A stretch of 64,000 nucleotides of DNA. It comes from Anisus vortex. Taxonomy: Eukaryota; Mollusca; Gastropoda; Planorbidae. Below, one piece after another: positions 1 to 11,324 of the stretch. A program made the translations under genes and the position numbers. Under the pieces are notes generated by a model. That model ran no database searches, had not been told where the DNA came from, and saw only the letters and a list, made by a program, of their open reading frames with translations. The stretch is from positions 4,023,024 to 4,087,023 of the forward strand of contig OX421497.1 in assembly GCA_949126835.1 (NCBI GenBank), in the 5' to 3' direction. How positions within the stretch are numbered: the first letter of the stretch is position 1; each line of letters begins with the position of its first letter.

Positions 1-1064
1 TCTCAAACCTCCTTTTTTCGCCCTCTTTTTCTCCCCCCACCCTCCTCATTCCGCGCGATGATCTCTAGTACGAGTTAGTTGTACAGTTTGTCCTCGACCT
101 GTGACCCTCACTGCAAGCGAGGGCGCGTGAAAGATGTGAAATAGCAATCGACTCTTAGTGGCAGAAGTAAGCTTTGGGCGAGCACTGCACATTGGATACG
201 GGAATCGCGATCTCAAAAATATGAAAGGAACTGGACAATGCTCGTGTTGAGATTAGCTTGACATGTGCAACTGTACGAGTTTTTATTATATATTTTGTAG
301 TTTTTTTTCTTAAATCCCAAAAAACAACTCCCTGAAGAAACATTTAGTTTTTGCCATTGCCATCTTTGATATTCTGTGACAGACACTGACAGATGCTCTT
401 TCTTTAGAGACTCTTATTTTTATATCTACCAGTTAAACTTTTTCTAGTAATCTATTAAACGATTAATATTTTTTAAAATATTTTTTTATTCCTGTTTTCG
501 ACTTTAATGGCTTTTATTAAATAATACGAAAATGTTCCTTGCTTGCCTAACATTTGTTTGAGCAAAGACTATAAGAAGTTGGACCGCTTGTTCTATTTTT
601 AGAGTTTGGATGTTCTTTTCTTCCGTGCGCATTTAATGAAGCTGTCTTAAATTACTTCTACGCTCCTACGTTTCTCATTTATACATTTTTGTCTTTTATT
701 CGTTGTCTGTACTTTGTAAGTATTGACAGCGCATAGAATTGATTCAAACGGGATATGCGCTATACAAGTCTTATTATTATTATTATTACGGCTGCCTAAA
801 GGTTTCCGCTGTATACAACTTTCGATTTTAATTTTCCATTGAGAAAATCACAGCGAATAAATAAAACGGAAGTGACGTGTACAATACAAAATGGAATCGG
901 GAATTCCGAAAAGAAGCAATTCGAGTCATCAAATAGCAGAGATATTAAAGCAACCGGTCCATCTTATTGTAGTCTTTGGTTTAAGCTTAGGTATACTATG
1001 GATCGTCTTTCTGGGACTTCCATTTTCGTGAAGAAAACATGAACATAATATGTATCGAATTCAG
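1..1064. other. AT-rich non-coding DNA
   Basis: No exon with convincing splice sites or conserved peptide is visible. A (TTA)n microsatellite at about 771-790 follows a GCGCTATACAAG string, an arrangement often seen at the 3' end of retroposons, but no head is recognisable. Confidence 0.5.
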
Positions 1065-1146
1065 TTAACCCTTCCTGTACCGACCTACTTTCTACCTATG
1101 CTATCTTCAGTCCCGCTATATATGCGCCCGGGACTGTAAGGGTTAA
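1065..1146. mobile_element. piggyBac-like MITE, copy 1
   Basis: An 82-bp unit bounded by TTAA at both ends (1065-1068 and 1143-1146). Its ends read TTAACCCTT and AAGGGTTAA. Two more copies of nearly the same sequence and length lie at 24054-24135 and 36235-36322. TTAA flanks and CCC/GGG termini are the signature of the piggyBac superfamily. The unit is far too short to encode a transposase, so it is non-autonomous. Confidence 0.75.
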
Positions 1147-2257
1147 TAGCTTTCAGGTTCGTTACAGTTAAATAACACACACCTAGCTACAATGAAGCCG
1201 TTGGTAAAATCACTTAAAAGCAAAACAGTAATCATATGTATAATATTAAATTAAACTATATAAAAAAAGATGAATTTATAATTGATTATATGTAAATGAA
1301 AATACATAATAACGTAATAATATCTTCCTTCCAGAGTTGTATTGGGTCATGGAAGTGTTTCGCCTAAAACTATGGAAGAAAAAGAACAAAAAACAACAAC
1401 CGTTTAACTAATCTAAGTTGCCATGATTATAGAATTGTGTGTGTGTGTGGGCGGGGGGGGTGTGATGAAGAAATTCGGGAAGGTATGGGGGCGACCATTC
1501 ATATCTTCGCCCCGGGCGTTAAGTAAGATGGACGATTACAGCCAGTGGGGCGCACACGCACATGCGTCAGCGACTTAATCGCCCCGTAGTTGATTTTTTT
1601 TTTATCGCTGAGGTCAGCTTGAATGCCCCTTGACGTTGACCGGAACACGTCAGCAATATGAAATTGTCCGGTCGCGTTGCGGAAATGAAGTGTGTGTGTG
1701 GGGGGGAAGTGAAGGGGGGGGGGAGCGGGTCGAAACATGGTAAGGCTTCAGGCAGATGTTGGCGTGTATGTGGGGGAGGGCGGGGGCGTTAATAGGAAGA
1801 TTGTTGGGATATTTCTTCACAGAGAGAGATATATGTTTGGTCAGATTAAACGAAACGTGTGGAAGATACAGCGTCGGCCAGTGCAGTCAGTGGTCAGTTT
1901 ATACTGGCCAAGCACATGGCTGTGTTGCTGACCAATGGGACTTTTTTCGCATCACAAACACAGATGGTCGCTGCCATCTCTGGCCTTTTGGTGCTAACCA
2001 TCCACACGCGCATTCAAAATGTGAAATCGGTCTCGAATTAGGAATACAATACAAAAGTACACACGCGTACACAACAAGGCTATCATAGAGAAGGAGCTTT
2101 AGAGCCATTGTGTGGTGTGTGATATTGATGGCAGATGTGTGTGTGTATGCATGAATGAGTGTGTTTGCTGAAGGTTTTTGGGTGCGTGTGTATGTCAATC
2201 TATTATTTCCTATTTGGAGTTGGGTGGGGGTGTATACTTATATTTTATTTTTACTAT
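1147..2257. other. Non-coding DNA left of Element 1
   Basis: GT and G-rich runs at about 1438-1462 and 1690-1728. No supported gene. The last bases before the LTR (CTAT, 2254-2257) are one copy of the target duplication of the adjacent retrotransposon. Confidence 0.5.
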
Positions 2258-2934
2258 TGTCATGTATGTTGTTTTTCCAAGAATTGGAACACGCAATGTT
2301 TATTCTACTCTCTCTCTCTTTTCTTACTACACACAATATTAGGACGTTTAGTAGGAAAACGAAAGGTTCTAGGTAATGCTGGGATTCTGTGTTGATCTCA
2401 AATTCTCAGAGTCTGGGAACGACTCATTATTTAATAGGGGAAGTTCCTATCGTTTTTGTTATGAGTTTTGTAATGATACCATGATTTTCACCCCTACTGG
2501 TAATGGGTCTATCCCTTGCACCACTCGGATAGTATTTAATGATTTGTTTTGTCTGAAAGACAGAGAGTTTCAAAATATGTTCGTTTGAGAACGTTTGTGT
2601 TTGCACTATTTTTATTCTAACTGTACATAATAGATATATTGTATATATTGAACATACCACCTGAAATAAACTATCAACAACAGTTACACTGAAGCTTCTT
2701 TGTCAAGTTACTATCCTATTGTGTTGTATACATTACTATAAGATTTATCTACTACCATAATTTACAAGAGAGGAAATGTTGGAATACAAATACTGAATTT
2801 GTGCCCAGGACTATAAGAAGAGTTCGTGTAATACTGAAACATAAATACTAATAATTAAAGTCTCCCCTAGGACTAACGAGAATTATCAGCAAGATCTACA
2901 CAGCTCTGGCCACAAGGGGATTGTGGACGTAACA
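2258..2934 (+). repeat. 5' LTR of Element 1
   Basis: Direct repeat of 8450-9126, same length. It starts TGTCATG and ends GTAACA. An AATAAA signal lies at 2665-2670. Short open frames in it recur in the other LTR and are not genes. Confidence 0.95.
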
Positions 2935-2936
2935 AA

Positions 2937-3107
2937 ATTTGGGGGCTCGTCCGGGATATTTGAGTTCTACTTTTCCTGACCTAGGATTGACAAGATTTGG
3001 TAGTCTCGTTCGGTAGATTTGAGTTCTACTTTTCTTGATCTAGGATTGAAAAAAAATTTGTTGATCTCGTCTGGAAAATTTGAGTTATATTTTTTCCTGA
3101 CCTATAA
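2937..3107 (+). repeat. Triplicated primer-binding-site leader
   Basis: Three imperfect tandem copies of a 58-61-bp unit start at 2937, 2995 and 3056. Each starts ATTTG, then has a CTCGT core, then TTTGAGTT and a T-rich stretch ending in a TGACCTA/TGATCTA motif. The first copy holds the intact primer binding site; in the second and third the same position reads GGTAGTCTCGTTCGG and GTTGATCTCGTCTGG, so the site has decayed. Confidence 0.85.
2940..2957 (+). other. Primer binding site, tRNA-Pro
   Basis: TGGGGGCTCGTCCGGGAT, five bases after the LTR, is the exact complement of the conserved 3' end of animal tRNA-Pro including CCA, the same 18-nt site used by murine leukaemia virus. It marks where minus-strand DNA synthesis begins. 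Confidence 0.9.
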
Positions 3108-3353
3108 ATATTTTGTGACATTAGTAGTACTGAGAGCGGCATATTTGTGTTTCGTTTTCAGGACTGTGAAACTATTCTTTTTAAAAAGAGGAGAGAACTG
3201 GTTTGCGTTTTTATTCCTTGGGAAGTGTGAAGATTCCACGAAGTGTTTAATATTATATTGTGCAAATTTCTGGACAAATCGTAAGTTGGAACTTTATATT
3301 TTATTATACAATATATACTACTCTACTATAACAAATATTTCGAACGCTATACT

Positions 3354-6300
3354 ATGGCTTCGAATATATCAAGTGAGGAACTTAATGCTATGTCATTTGC
3401 TGAACTAAAAGAATTAGCTGAGTCCTTTGGGATTGAGGCAGGACAGGCAAGACCTAATCGTAATCGTTTGACCAAAGAAATTATGACATGTTTGAACGGG
3501 CAGAATGCCATGAACACTGGTAGTGTAGTTGAAGTGGGACAGAACGACATCAATGAAGGTTATGTAGCTCCCAGTGGGGGCGAGGTAATTGCCCACGGAG
3601 ACGAGGTAAGAAATATGTCATCTAGATCATCAAACAATGATGAAGATGAAGGGTTGAGTGAAAACCTAAAATTCCAATTAGCTATGAAGAGAATGGAATT
3701 GGAAAGAATTAGGATAGAAACTGAAAGGGAAAATGAAAGAATTAGGATTGAAAGCAGAGAAAGGATAGAGATGGCACGCATGAACAGACCTGACCATCGT
3801 AGGGACAGCAATGGTATGGATATTAGCGCAATGAAGCAACACTTGCCTATATTCAGAGAAGAAGATGTTCAAGATTTCTTTTTGCTTTTTGAGAGGATAG
3901 CTGTAGATTATCAGTTCCCTGATGATAAGATGGCTTTATTGTTAAGGTCAACTCTCAACAAAGGAAAAGCATTGGACGTAGTGTTGAGTTTAACACCCGA
4001 GGAAATAAATGACTATGAAGTAATCAAAGATAGGGTGCTAAAAAGTTATTCCCTGACACCAGAAAAATATAGAAAGCTATTTAGAGACAGAAAGAAGGCA
4101 TATGATCAAACTCATGTAGACTTTTTGAGACAAAAGGAGAAAATGTTAGAACAGTGGCTAAGGTCACAGAATGTAAGTGAGTTTGATAAACTCAAGAACC
4201 TTTTATTGTTTGAGGAATTCAATGATTGTATTCGAGTGGATATTAAAACTCACATCTCAGACCGAGGGGTTGAAGATGTGCATGAAGCTGCTAGATTGGC
4301 AGATAACTATGCCATAATTCACGCCAGCATAAAGCCATATTATGCTGACAAACCCAAAGTGCACAAACCAGAGTCCAAGGAGGCTAGTAAACCAAAAGAG
4401 ACAAGTGAAAACAATAATAAGAACAGTGGTGTAAATAATAATAGTAACTTAGTTCATTTCAGGAAGCAGACAGATGTAAATAAAGCAAAGGTGGTATGTT
4501 TCAATTGCAAGAAAGAGGGCCACATGAAGAAAGATTGTTGGATCCTTACCAAGAAGCAAGGTGCTATTCTACACTGTGCCAGAGTGCAGAAAGATAGCAA
4601 GCAGACAGAAGAAGTGTGCAACACAGGGTCAAGAAACTCAAAAGAAATGCGGCCGGCATCGCCCATAGTTGTGGAGTCGATGGTTTTTGAGAACAGTCTA
4701 TCTAAGGTAAAAGAGAATAGCTGTACTCAATCTATTATGCTTTCAGAAGGCCGTGAGGAACAGATGGTTCCTGAAGTCCCGGAAGAGGACGACCTATCCG
4801 ATTTTCGACCCTTTGTCTACGAGGGGACAGTGTCGACAGAAGTCGATGTACTCAGCAAGAAGAAAATACAGATATTACGTGACACGGGTTCTGCTGTCAG
4901 CGTGATCCTGGAGGGCAGTGTGCCGTTAACGGATGCCACCAGTACCGGTGAGTCTGTTGTGCTGAGAGGTGCTAGTATGGAGGCTGTGGAAGCTCCACTG
5001 CACAGAATAAAACTCGAGTCGGATATTTTTACAGGTAACATCGTAGTGGGAGTGTGGCGCGCACTACCCGTCAAAGGCGTTTCCATGATATTAGGAAATG
5101 ACATTATGGGCGGCAGAGTCACTGTCGAGCCCATGGTTAAAGTGTTGGAGACAAAGATGGCGGAGGACAAAAACCTACGTCCTGCCAATGAACGCCCAAC
5201 ATGTGCACTGACAAGAGCAATGCAGGAAAAGAAGTCGGTAAAGACTCCTGCTACGCCGTGTAGTGCAACGAAAGATGTGTTTGTCTGTTCTGAAGACACA
5301 CATGCGAATGAAACAGTGATAACAGAAACACCTGACATCGATTTAAGTGCTACGTTCTTTGCTGAACTAACAACTGGTGATGCAACAGAGAACGATAACA
5401 TTTTGTCACCAAAGCAGAAATTGGTGAAAGAACAATTTAATGACGAAGTAATAATGCAACTCAGAATGAAAGCTGTTGATGAAAAGACTGCAGATGCGAT
5501 GGCGGAATGTTTCTACATGAAAGATGAAGTGTTGATGAGAAAGTCGAAACCGCTCAACTCAGGTACAAACGAGTGGGACAGTATTCACCAGATTGTAATA
5601 CCTAAGTGCTATCGTCAAGATATACTGCGTATGGCGCATGATCTTCCTTTCGCTGGTCACATGGGAGTCCGAAAAACGCACCACCGTATCCTCCCTTACT
5701 TCTACTGGCCAGGACTGAGAAGAGATGTCGAACAATACTGCAAGACTTGCCACGTATGCCAAATGGTAGGACGCCCTAACCAACGAATTCCTGTCGCTCC
5801 ACTCCAGCCGATACCAGCGTTCGACGAACCATTCAGTCATATACTCATTGATTGCGTGGGCCCGTTGCCGAAAACAAAAGCCGGTTTTCAATACCTGCTC
5901 ACAGTCATGTGTTCATCCACTCGCTTCCCGGAAGCCATTCCGTTGCGGAACATAACAACAGTGAAGGTGGTAGACGCCCTGACAAATTTCTTCACACGTT
6001 ATGGCCTACCGAAGACAGTACAGTCCGACCAGGGGACTAACTTTACTTCGAACATTTTCAAACAAGTCATGGAACAATTAGGGATAAGCCATAGGCTATC
6101 AAGTGCCTATCATCCTGAGAGCCAGGGAGCTCTGGAAAGGTTTCATCAGACATTAAAATCGATGCTTAAAAAGTACTGTTATGAAAATGAGAAAGACTGG
6201 GATAAGGGTGTGCCTTATGTACTTTTCGCTGCAAGGGAGGCCACTCAGGAATCCCTGGGGTTTAGCCCATTCGAACTTGTGTATGGACACTCAGTCAGAG

Positions 6301-7172
6301 GTCCGTTGAAACTTCTACATGAAACTTGGCTAACGGACAGTGAACCGATTGGACTTTTGTCATATGTAGATAAATTTAAAAATAGGCTTTATCATGCTTT
6401 TAACCATGTGAAGATTCATTTTCCACAGATGCAGGAGCGTATGAGACAGAACTATGACCGTAAAGCTACAGCTAGAACTTTTGCACCAGGTGACAAAGTT
6501 CTTGTGTTTCTACCTTTGCAAAATCAGCCTCTAAGTGCAAAGTTTAGTGGACCCTATGAGATAGAGTCAAAGCTGGGCGAGGTCAATTATTTGATAAAGA
6601 CTCCTGACCGGAGACAAAAACAGAGGGTATGCCATATTAATTTACTGAAGCCCTATGTTTCCAGGGAAAAGAGTAAACCACGGGAGGTCCCCATGATTTC
6701 ATTAGCTAGAGTCCCGACGGATTTATCTAGGATAGAATATAAGTTTGCAGAAAGTAAACTTAATAATACAGATGCCCTTAAGAGTTTAGATACAAGGCTA
6801 GAACATCTTCCGGTAGAAGATAAGGAGAAGATTGTTGAGCTGGTACATGAAAATAAGTCAATATTTACAAATGTTCCCAGTAGGACACATGTCATAGAGC
6901 ACAATGTAGTGTTAACCAATAGTGCCAGGTCTATTAAACAGCATCCATTTGACCCCATCAGACCTGAGCATATTAAATTAGATGTAAAGTATATGTTAGA
7001 AGATGACATAGGAGGAAAATGTGATAGCAAATGGTCTACACCCTGTGTGATGGTACCAAAAGCCGACCACACACTGCAGTTTTATAGAGACTTTGGGAAA
7101 TTAAGTAATTTGACAAAGACCGACTGGTATCCCATTCCCCGTATTATCGACAAGATAGAGACAAGGTCATAG
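3354..7172 (+). CDS. Gag-protease-integrase polyprotein with truncated RT (Element 1)
   Basis: A 1272-codon frame. Residues about 13-48 resemble a SAP-type helix-turn-helix, followed by a charged coiled coil (about 105-150) and a gypsy-type Gag region. A CX2CX4HX4C zinc knuckle lies at C382/C385/H390/C395. The protease DTG starts at D510. The integrase zinc module is H762/H769/C799/C802 and the catalytic triad is D833, D892, E928 (35 residues between the last two). A GPY/F-type module follows. Only then comes the start of reverse transcriptase, with the WSTPCV and DFGKLS motifs, about residues 1205-1268. The frame ends at TAG where a deletion removed the RT catalytic core and RNase H. Gag and integrase look intact. 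The integrase-before-RT order matches Gmr1-like elements. The start at 3354 is the first long-frame ATG after the leader. Confidence 0.9.
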   Translation: MASNISSEELNAMSFAELKELAESFGIEAGQARPNRNRLTKEIMTCLNGQNAMNTGSVVEVGQNDINEGYVAPSGGEVIAHGDEVRNMSSRSSNNDEDEGLSENLKFQLAMKRMELERIRIETERENERIRIESRERIEMARMNRPDHRRDSNGMDISAMKQHLPIFREEDVQDFFLLFERIAVDYQFPDDKMALLLRSTLNKGKALDVVLSLTPEEINDYEVIKDRVLKSYSLTPEKYRKLFRDRKKAYDQTHVDFLRQKEKMLEQWLRSQNVSEFDKLKNLLLFEEFNDCIRVDIKTHISDRGVEDVHEAARLADNYAIIHASIKPYYADKPKVHKPESKEASKPKETSENNNKNSGVNNNSNLVHFRKQTDVNKAKVVCFNCKKEGHMKKDCWILTKKQGAILHCARVQKDSKQTEEVCNTGSRNSKEMRPASPIVVESMVFENSLSKVKENSCTQSIMLSEGREEQMVPEVPEEDDLSDFRPFVYEGTVSTEVDVLSKKKIQILRDTGSAVSVILEGSVPLTDATSTGESVVLRGASMEAVEAPLHRIKLESDIFTGNIVVGVWRALPVKGVSMILGNDIMGGRVTVEPMVKVLETKMAEDKNLRPANERPTCALTRAMQEKKSVKTPATPCSATKDVFVCSEDTHANETVITETPDIDLSATFFAELTTGDATENDNILSPKQKLVKEQFNDEVIMQLRMKAVDEKTADAMAECFYMKDEVLMRKSKPLNSGTNEWDSIHQIVIPKCYRQDILRMAHDLPFAGHMGVRKTHHRILPYFYWPGLRRDVEQYCKTCHVCQMVGRPNQRIPVAPLQPIPAFDEPFSHILIDCVGPLPKTKAGFQYLLTVMCSSTRFPEAIPLRNITTVKVVDALTNFFTRYGLPKTVQSDQGTNFTSNIFKQVMEQLGISHRLSSAYHPESQGALERFHQTLKSMLKKYCYENEKDWDKGVPYVLFAAREATQESLGFSPFELVYGHSVRGPLKLLHETWLTDSEPIGLLSYVDKFKNRLYHAFNHVKIHFPQMQERMRQNYDRKATARTFAPGDKVLVFLPLQNQPLSAKFSGPYEIESKLGEVNYLIKTPDRRQKQRVCHINLLKPYVSREKSKPREVPMISLARVPTDLSRIEYKFAESKLNNTDALKSLDTRLEHLPVEDKEKIVELVHENKSIFTNVPSRTHVIEHNVVLTNSARSIKQHPFDPIRPEHIKLDVKYMLEDDIGGKCDSKWSTPCVMVPKADHTLQFYRDFGKLSNLTKTDWYPIPRIIDKIETRS

Positions 7173-7204
7173 CTGATACTCTATCTCGGGTGCTACATGA
7201 TTGA
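7166..7204 (+). pseudogene. Remnant of the RNase H C-terminus (Element 1)
   Basis: In the frame +2 relative to the long ORF, the bases right after the junction read VIADTLSRVLHD and stop. ADxLSR is the typical end of the gypsy RNase H/connection region (Element 2 has PDYLSRH near residue 1459). By alignment with Element 2 about 335 codons lie between the last RT motif kept and this remnant. The join is out of frame, so the polyprotein stops at 7172. Confidence 0.8.
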
Positions 7205-8449
7205 CTGAATAACCCTATACTTCTTTTTCAGATCATCTCACTTATTCATTAAGAATGTGTCATGATAACCTATCATTCGTTTGAATTTTGATTATGGAAT
7301 ACCTATAGAATACTTGTATCATATAGAAGTCAAGTCTTTTGAAAGTATTAATAATTTTTATAATCATGTATTATATTGATGTTCTGATATATTTTAAATT
7401 CATTTGATTATGGAAAAGAAATTCCATTTAAATGTTGATGCATGATGCAATAAATATATAATATGCACGTATTTACTTGATATGGATGGATAAAAGTAAT
7501 TGTCATCACATGCAATTAAGTGGGAAAACTTTGAGCTAGTTGATTTATTATCTTGTTTTATTTTAGTTAATGAATGGAACTAAATAATAATATGTACAAT
7601 TTTTATCTTAGAAAGAGATGTAATATTAATTGGTATAAATTAATAGATAATATTGGAAATCTATTGCTAAATTGTTCTATCATGGTAATAGAATGGAAAA
7701 AAAACTAGTGGATATTCACTATGTTGTATATAGGTTGTTATATATTCCATATATCCGGGAATGGAGGGAAACAAAGGTACCTAAAGGTGTACACTCATTC
7801 AACCCTGAACAAACTTTTATATTAAACTTTCAAAATTGCCAAAAACGCATAATAGTGGATTACATTTTAATATTGAGATTACTGTAGTAATCGTAACTAG
7901 AGCGTATTTTCTCCTCATATTTGAGAAAAGGGGAAGTATCATCATCTAGGTATGAACCCTGTTAATGTCAAGTTGACACTGTAATTTAAAGGGGAAGTAA
8001 CCTATAGTTTGATTCGAGTTACGTATTACTTATATTTTGGTTTGTATATTAGAAGTAAACTGTTGAAAATTGACAGAGTTTGAGCAATGTTATATTTGTT
8101 TAAATAGATTAAGACTTTTTGCAAATTTTTGGTGGAAATCCACACAACTGTACATAGTTAAAATAAGAATGACTAGAATATTTTTGAATTATTTGTACTT
8201 GTTGAGACATTAGTTAATATTAATATTAACGGGGAAATATTTGTCCATCACGTTTTAATCACAATTACCATTGGGTAGTGACACTTTTTATAATTTAGTT
8301 GTGCCAGTGAGCCATGTTTGCTTAAATTGTCTTATAATCTTACATTGATTGATGGTTGTTAAAACGATAGTGTTAAGTACGAAAAATGTACCATGTTGAG
8401 TATTACTTGGGTAATTATGGTACATTATTTCTTTCATTGGGTGGGGGCG
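7205..8449 (+). other. Non-coding 3' region and weak polypurine tract of Element 1
   Basis: AT-rich, with no long frame and no envelope-like gene. Purine motifs AAGGGGAAGTA recur near 7929 and 7990. The bases before the 3' LTR (8438-8449, GGGTGGGGGCG) are the likely but imperfect plus-strand primer. Confidence 0.6.
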
Positions 8450-9126
8450 TGTCATGTATGTTGTTTTTCCAAGAATTGGAACACGCAATGTTTATTCTCC
8501 TCTCTCTCTCTTTTCTTACTACACACAATATTAGGACGTTTAGTAGGAAAACGAAAGGTTCTAGGTAATGCTGGGATTCTGTGTTGATCTCAAATTCTCA
8601 GAGTCTGGGAACGACTCATTATTTAATAGGGGAAGTTCCTATCGTTTTTGTTATGAGTTTTGTAATGATACCATGATTTTCACCCCTACTGGTAATGGGT
8701 CTATCCCTTGCACCACTCGGATAGTATTTAATGATTTGTTTTGTCTGAAAGACAGAGAGTTTCAAAATATGTTCGTTTGAGAACGTTTGTGTTTGCACTA
8801 TTTTTATTCTAACTGTACATAATAGATATATTGTATATATTGAACATACCACCTGAAATAAACTATCAACAACAGTTACACTGAAGCTTCTTTGTCAAGT
8901 TACTATCCTATTGTGTTGTATACATTACTATAAGATTTATCTACTACCATAATTTACAAGAGAGGAAATGTTGGAATACAAATACTGAATTTGTGCCCAG
9001 GACTATAAGAAGAGTTCGTGTAATACTGAAACATAAATACTAATAATTAAAGTCTCCCCTAGGACTAACGAGAATTATCAGCAAGATCTACACAGCTCTG
9101 GCCACAAGGGGATTGTGGACGTAACA
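8450..9126 (+). repeat. 3' LTR of Element 1
   Basis: Direct repeat of 2258-2934 with a single visible substitution. An AATAAA signal lies at 8857-8862. It is followed by CTAT, the right copy of the target duplication. Confidence 0.95.
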
Positions 9127-10340
9127 CTATTATTGTTTGTGATTCCATCAATATCGAAACATTAATTCGGAAGAATAAACATATTCAAACTGAGTTTATT
9201 ATTGTCAAAGGTTTGTTTAATTAATTAATTAATATAAAAAAATCAAAACTGTGTTTTGGGATTTCGATAAAGCTCGTTTAAAAAGAAATGATAACTTTGA
9301 AATTGACAATGGCCGTTTAATAAGAAAATCTTGATATCAACAAAGCTCATTTAATAAAAAAAAAATATAAAACATTGATATCGACAAAAAGCTCGTTTAG
9401 AATAGACATCTCTCGAGATGGCGTGGAGAACGCAAATTATGAAGCAAATGAGCTCCCTCGCTCGTAGTCTCAGCTAATGAAGACCACATAGAAAAAACAA
9501 CAACACAACGTGTATTATCTCCATGCAATGTTCTTGAGGGAGTAAACGAGGAAATTGATTGTGTGGAGGGCTGATACAACGCGAGTTTCCATTTCTCCAC
9601 GCTGCATTACGCTTTATCTGCTGTTTGAAAGATTTGATTACCTCGCCCCCCCCACCACTTTCCTTCCCCTTTCTATAATGAAGGAAATGAAATGGGAAAT
9701 ATAGTAATGGGTGGAGGGGGTGGTGGGCGTACGTCCTTAAGGCATCGACCTGGTATAGCTCCAGAGATTCGCTGAGAGTGCTAATAACGTGATACGTCCT
9801 AATCTTGGTCTCGCACATTTCTCCACTCGCTCTCTCTCTCTCTCGCGCTTTCTCTTACTCTTTTTTTCTCATTCTTCCTTTTTACTTTTTTTTTGTTTGT
9901 TATATTTTTTTGTGTGTTTTGTTATAGCCGTGGCGTCTGATGTATGGCCCACGGCTCTGAGCAGAAGTGGAAGCCAAACTGGACAGAAGGCGCCATTGTC
10001 CTCTGAGAGACTCGAAGAAAGCTCGTTAGTGGGGAAAGAGAGAGAGAGAAAGAGAGAGAGAGGGTCGAGTAGGGAGTAGACGGAAAACAGGTTTGATATG
10101 CGCTGAGAGCTATGGTAAAGGAATCTTATAAGAAGGAAAATGGAGGACAGAAGACACAAGGGGGAAATTAAATGGAAGGAAAGATACGATGCGTTGGCGA
10201 GGGCATTAATCGACGACAGAAAACGAGGGCGCGGGTTGGATAATGGTTGTGATGGTCAATGTTTTTTCTCTCTTGTGGTTCTGTGAATAGACCACTATGC
10301 ACATCAGTAATCAATATATTGACTAGCTTATCGTTATTAA
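9127..10340. other. Non-coding DNA with a degenerate tandem repeat
   Basis: Three loose copies of a motif around GATATC(A/G)ACAAAGCTC(A/G)TTTA lie at about 9265-9405. A CT tract is at about 9825-9880 and a GA tract at about 10038-10064. No supported gene; the short frames here are low-complexity. Confidence 0.5.
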
Positions 10341-10620
10341 GTAAAATAAAGTATCCCGTCGGACCGGATTGATCCATAGGGCCAGTGAAGCAGCGTTCAC
10401 CGGTTTCTGCCGGTTTCTGTGGTCACTGCATACTAGGGGATTGTGGGGCCAGGACAATGCCCAGCCGCCTTTACTTTACCCCAACTAAGGTCAGGTATCC
10501 ATCACAGCTGGATAGACTCAGGGACACCCTCCATACTCGGTAAACATTCCTACACCTTCACCGGGATTCGAATCTCGGACCTTCGGTACGCCAGCTGAAC
10601 GCACTGCCTCGGATTGGCCA
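10341..10620 (-). mobile_element. SINE-A copy 1
   Basis: Reverse-strand copy. The tRNA-like head lies at the right end, where GGATTCGAATC is an inverted polymerase III B box at about 10564, and the tail ends in AAAGTA at the left. It shares the body seen at 25131-25392 and 59864-60137, including a GGTAAAGTAAAGGCG block and GTGAACGCTGCTTCA. Confidence 0.8.
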
Positions 10621-11257
10621 CTTTCCCCATCAGCTTTTCGTTATGCTGTTGTTAAAAATGGAATAAAAATGCAGCTTTAGAAAACATTCCATCTACTTCT
10701 GTCTATGTGTCATTCTTTTTATCATTTAAAAACAAAATAATTCAACAGCTGGCAACATCAAAATTGCGCGGAGTTTAAGGGGGAAAAATAAACAACCTTT
10801 AAATAACAATTTCATATTGAAAGTTGGCAAACAGTTAAATGTGAAAATAACTGCAAATGCGTCGCTCTTTATTTCAAGCTTGGCTATATTAAGTCATTTT
10901 GTTCTCATTCTAAAAAGCAAATTCCGACTAAGTTAGACTAAGTAGCAAATAACTCTCCATTATAAAACACACGTTTAATCCATTCAGCCTCATTACCAAA
11001 TAACGGCCAGAATAGAAATATTGATTGGCGTCCCCTTGGCGCCAATTTTGTTCATTATTTCATATTTTTTCCTTGGAATTGGAAGCCAGAGTTCCCTTTT
11101 TTTGGCATTTGTGTTGCGTGTAATTTTTAGTTTCAGTTGTTTTTTTTTTGTGTTTGTTCTGGTATCAATTGATTTTTTTTTGTTGTAAATATCCTACGAC
11201 GTTTATGTTTTTCTGTAGTTGTTTTTCTATTCAATAATATAAAAAAAGTAGCCTACG
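10621..11257. other. AT-rich non-coding DNA
   Basis: T-rich runs around 11100-11200. No gene or repeat boundary seen. Confidence 0.4.
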
Positions 11258-11324
11258 GATGAGCGTAGGACGCAATAATCTTCTTCATAGAAGGAGCGTC
11301 TGTAGTGTATAAGATAAGATAATG
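11258..11324 (+). mobile_element. LINE 3' tail fragment (hairpin LINE), copy 1
   Basis: Only the terminal part is kept: GAGCGTAGGACGCAATAATC, then CTTCTTCATAGAAGGAGCGT and a TAAGATAAGAT tail. The same block follows RT C-terminal sequence at 34861-35145 and 61744-62003. GACGC pairs with GCGTC and CTTC with GAAG, so the RNA can form a hairpin. Confidence 0.7.

Larger units (their letters stand above)
2258..9126 (+). mobile_element. Element 1: Gmr1-like Ty3/gypsy LTR retrotransposon, RT-deleted
   Basis: A complete 6.9-kb insertion with 677-bp direct LTRs beginning TG and ending CA, flanked by a 4-bp repeat CTAT (2254-2257 and 9127-9130). A 5-bp ACTAT reading is possible if the final A of the LTR is shared. 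It has a tRNA-Pro primer binding site, one long gag-pol frame with integrase placed before reverse transcriptase, and a 1.2-kb non-coding 3' region. The two LTRs show one visible difference (A at about 2316 versus C at about 8508), so the insertion is recent. About 1 kb of RT and RNase H is missing compared with Element 2, so this copy is non-autonomous. Element 2 shares its gene order but has unrelated LTRs. Confidence 0.95.

Noticed and set aside
2221..2257. TGGGTGGGGG just left of Element 1, like the tract before its 3' LTR
   Set aside because: It is outside the target duplication and separated from the LTR by 28 bases; probably chance in a G-rich region.
2376..2588. 70-codon frame identical at 8568-8780
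   Set aside because: It lies within the LTRs; identity reflects LTR duplication, not a gene pair.
7160..7172. Intron donor (AAG/GTCATA) explaining the RT break in Element 1
   Set aside because: The site is weak, there is no acceptor nearby, and the missing RT core is absent from the whole element, so a deletion is the better reading.
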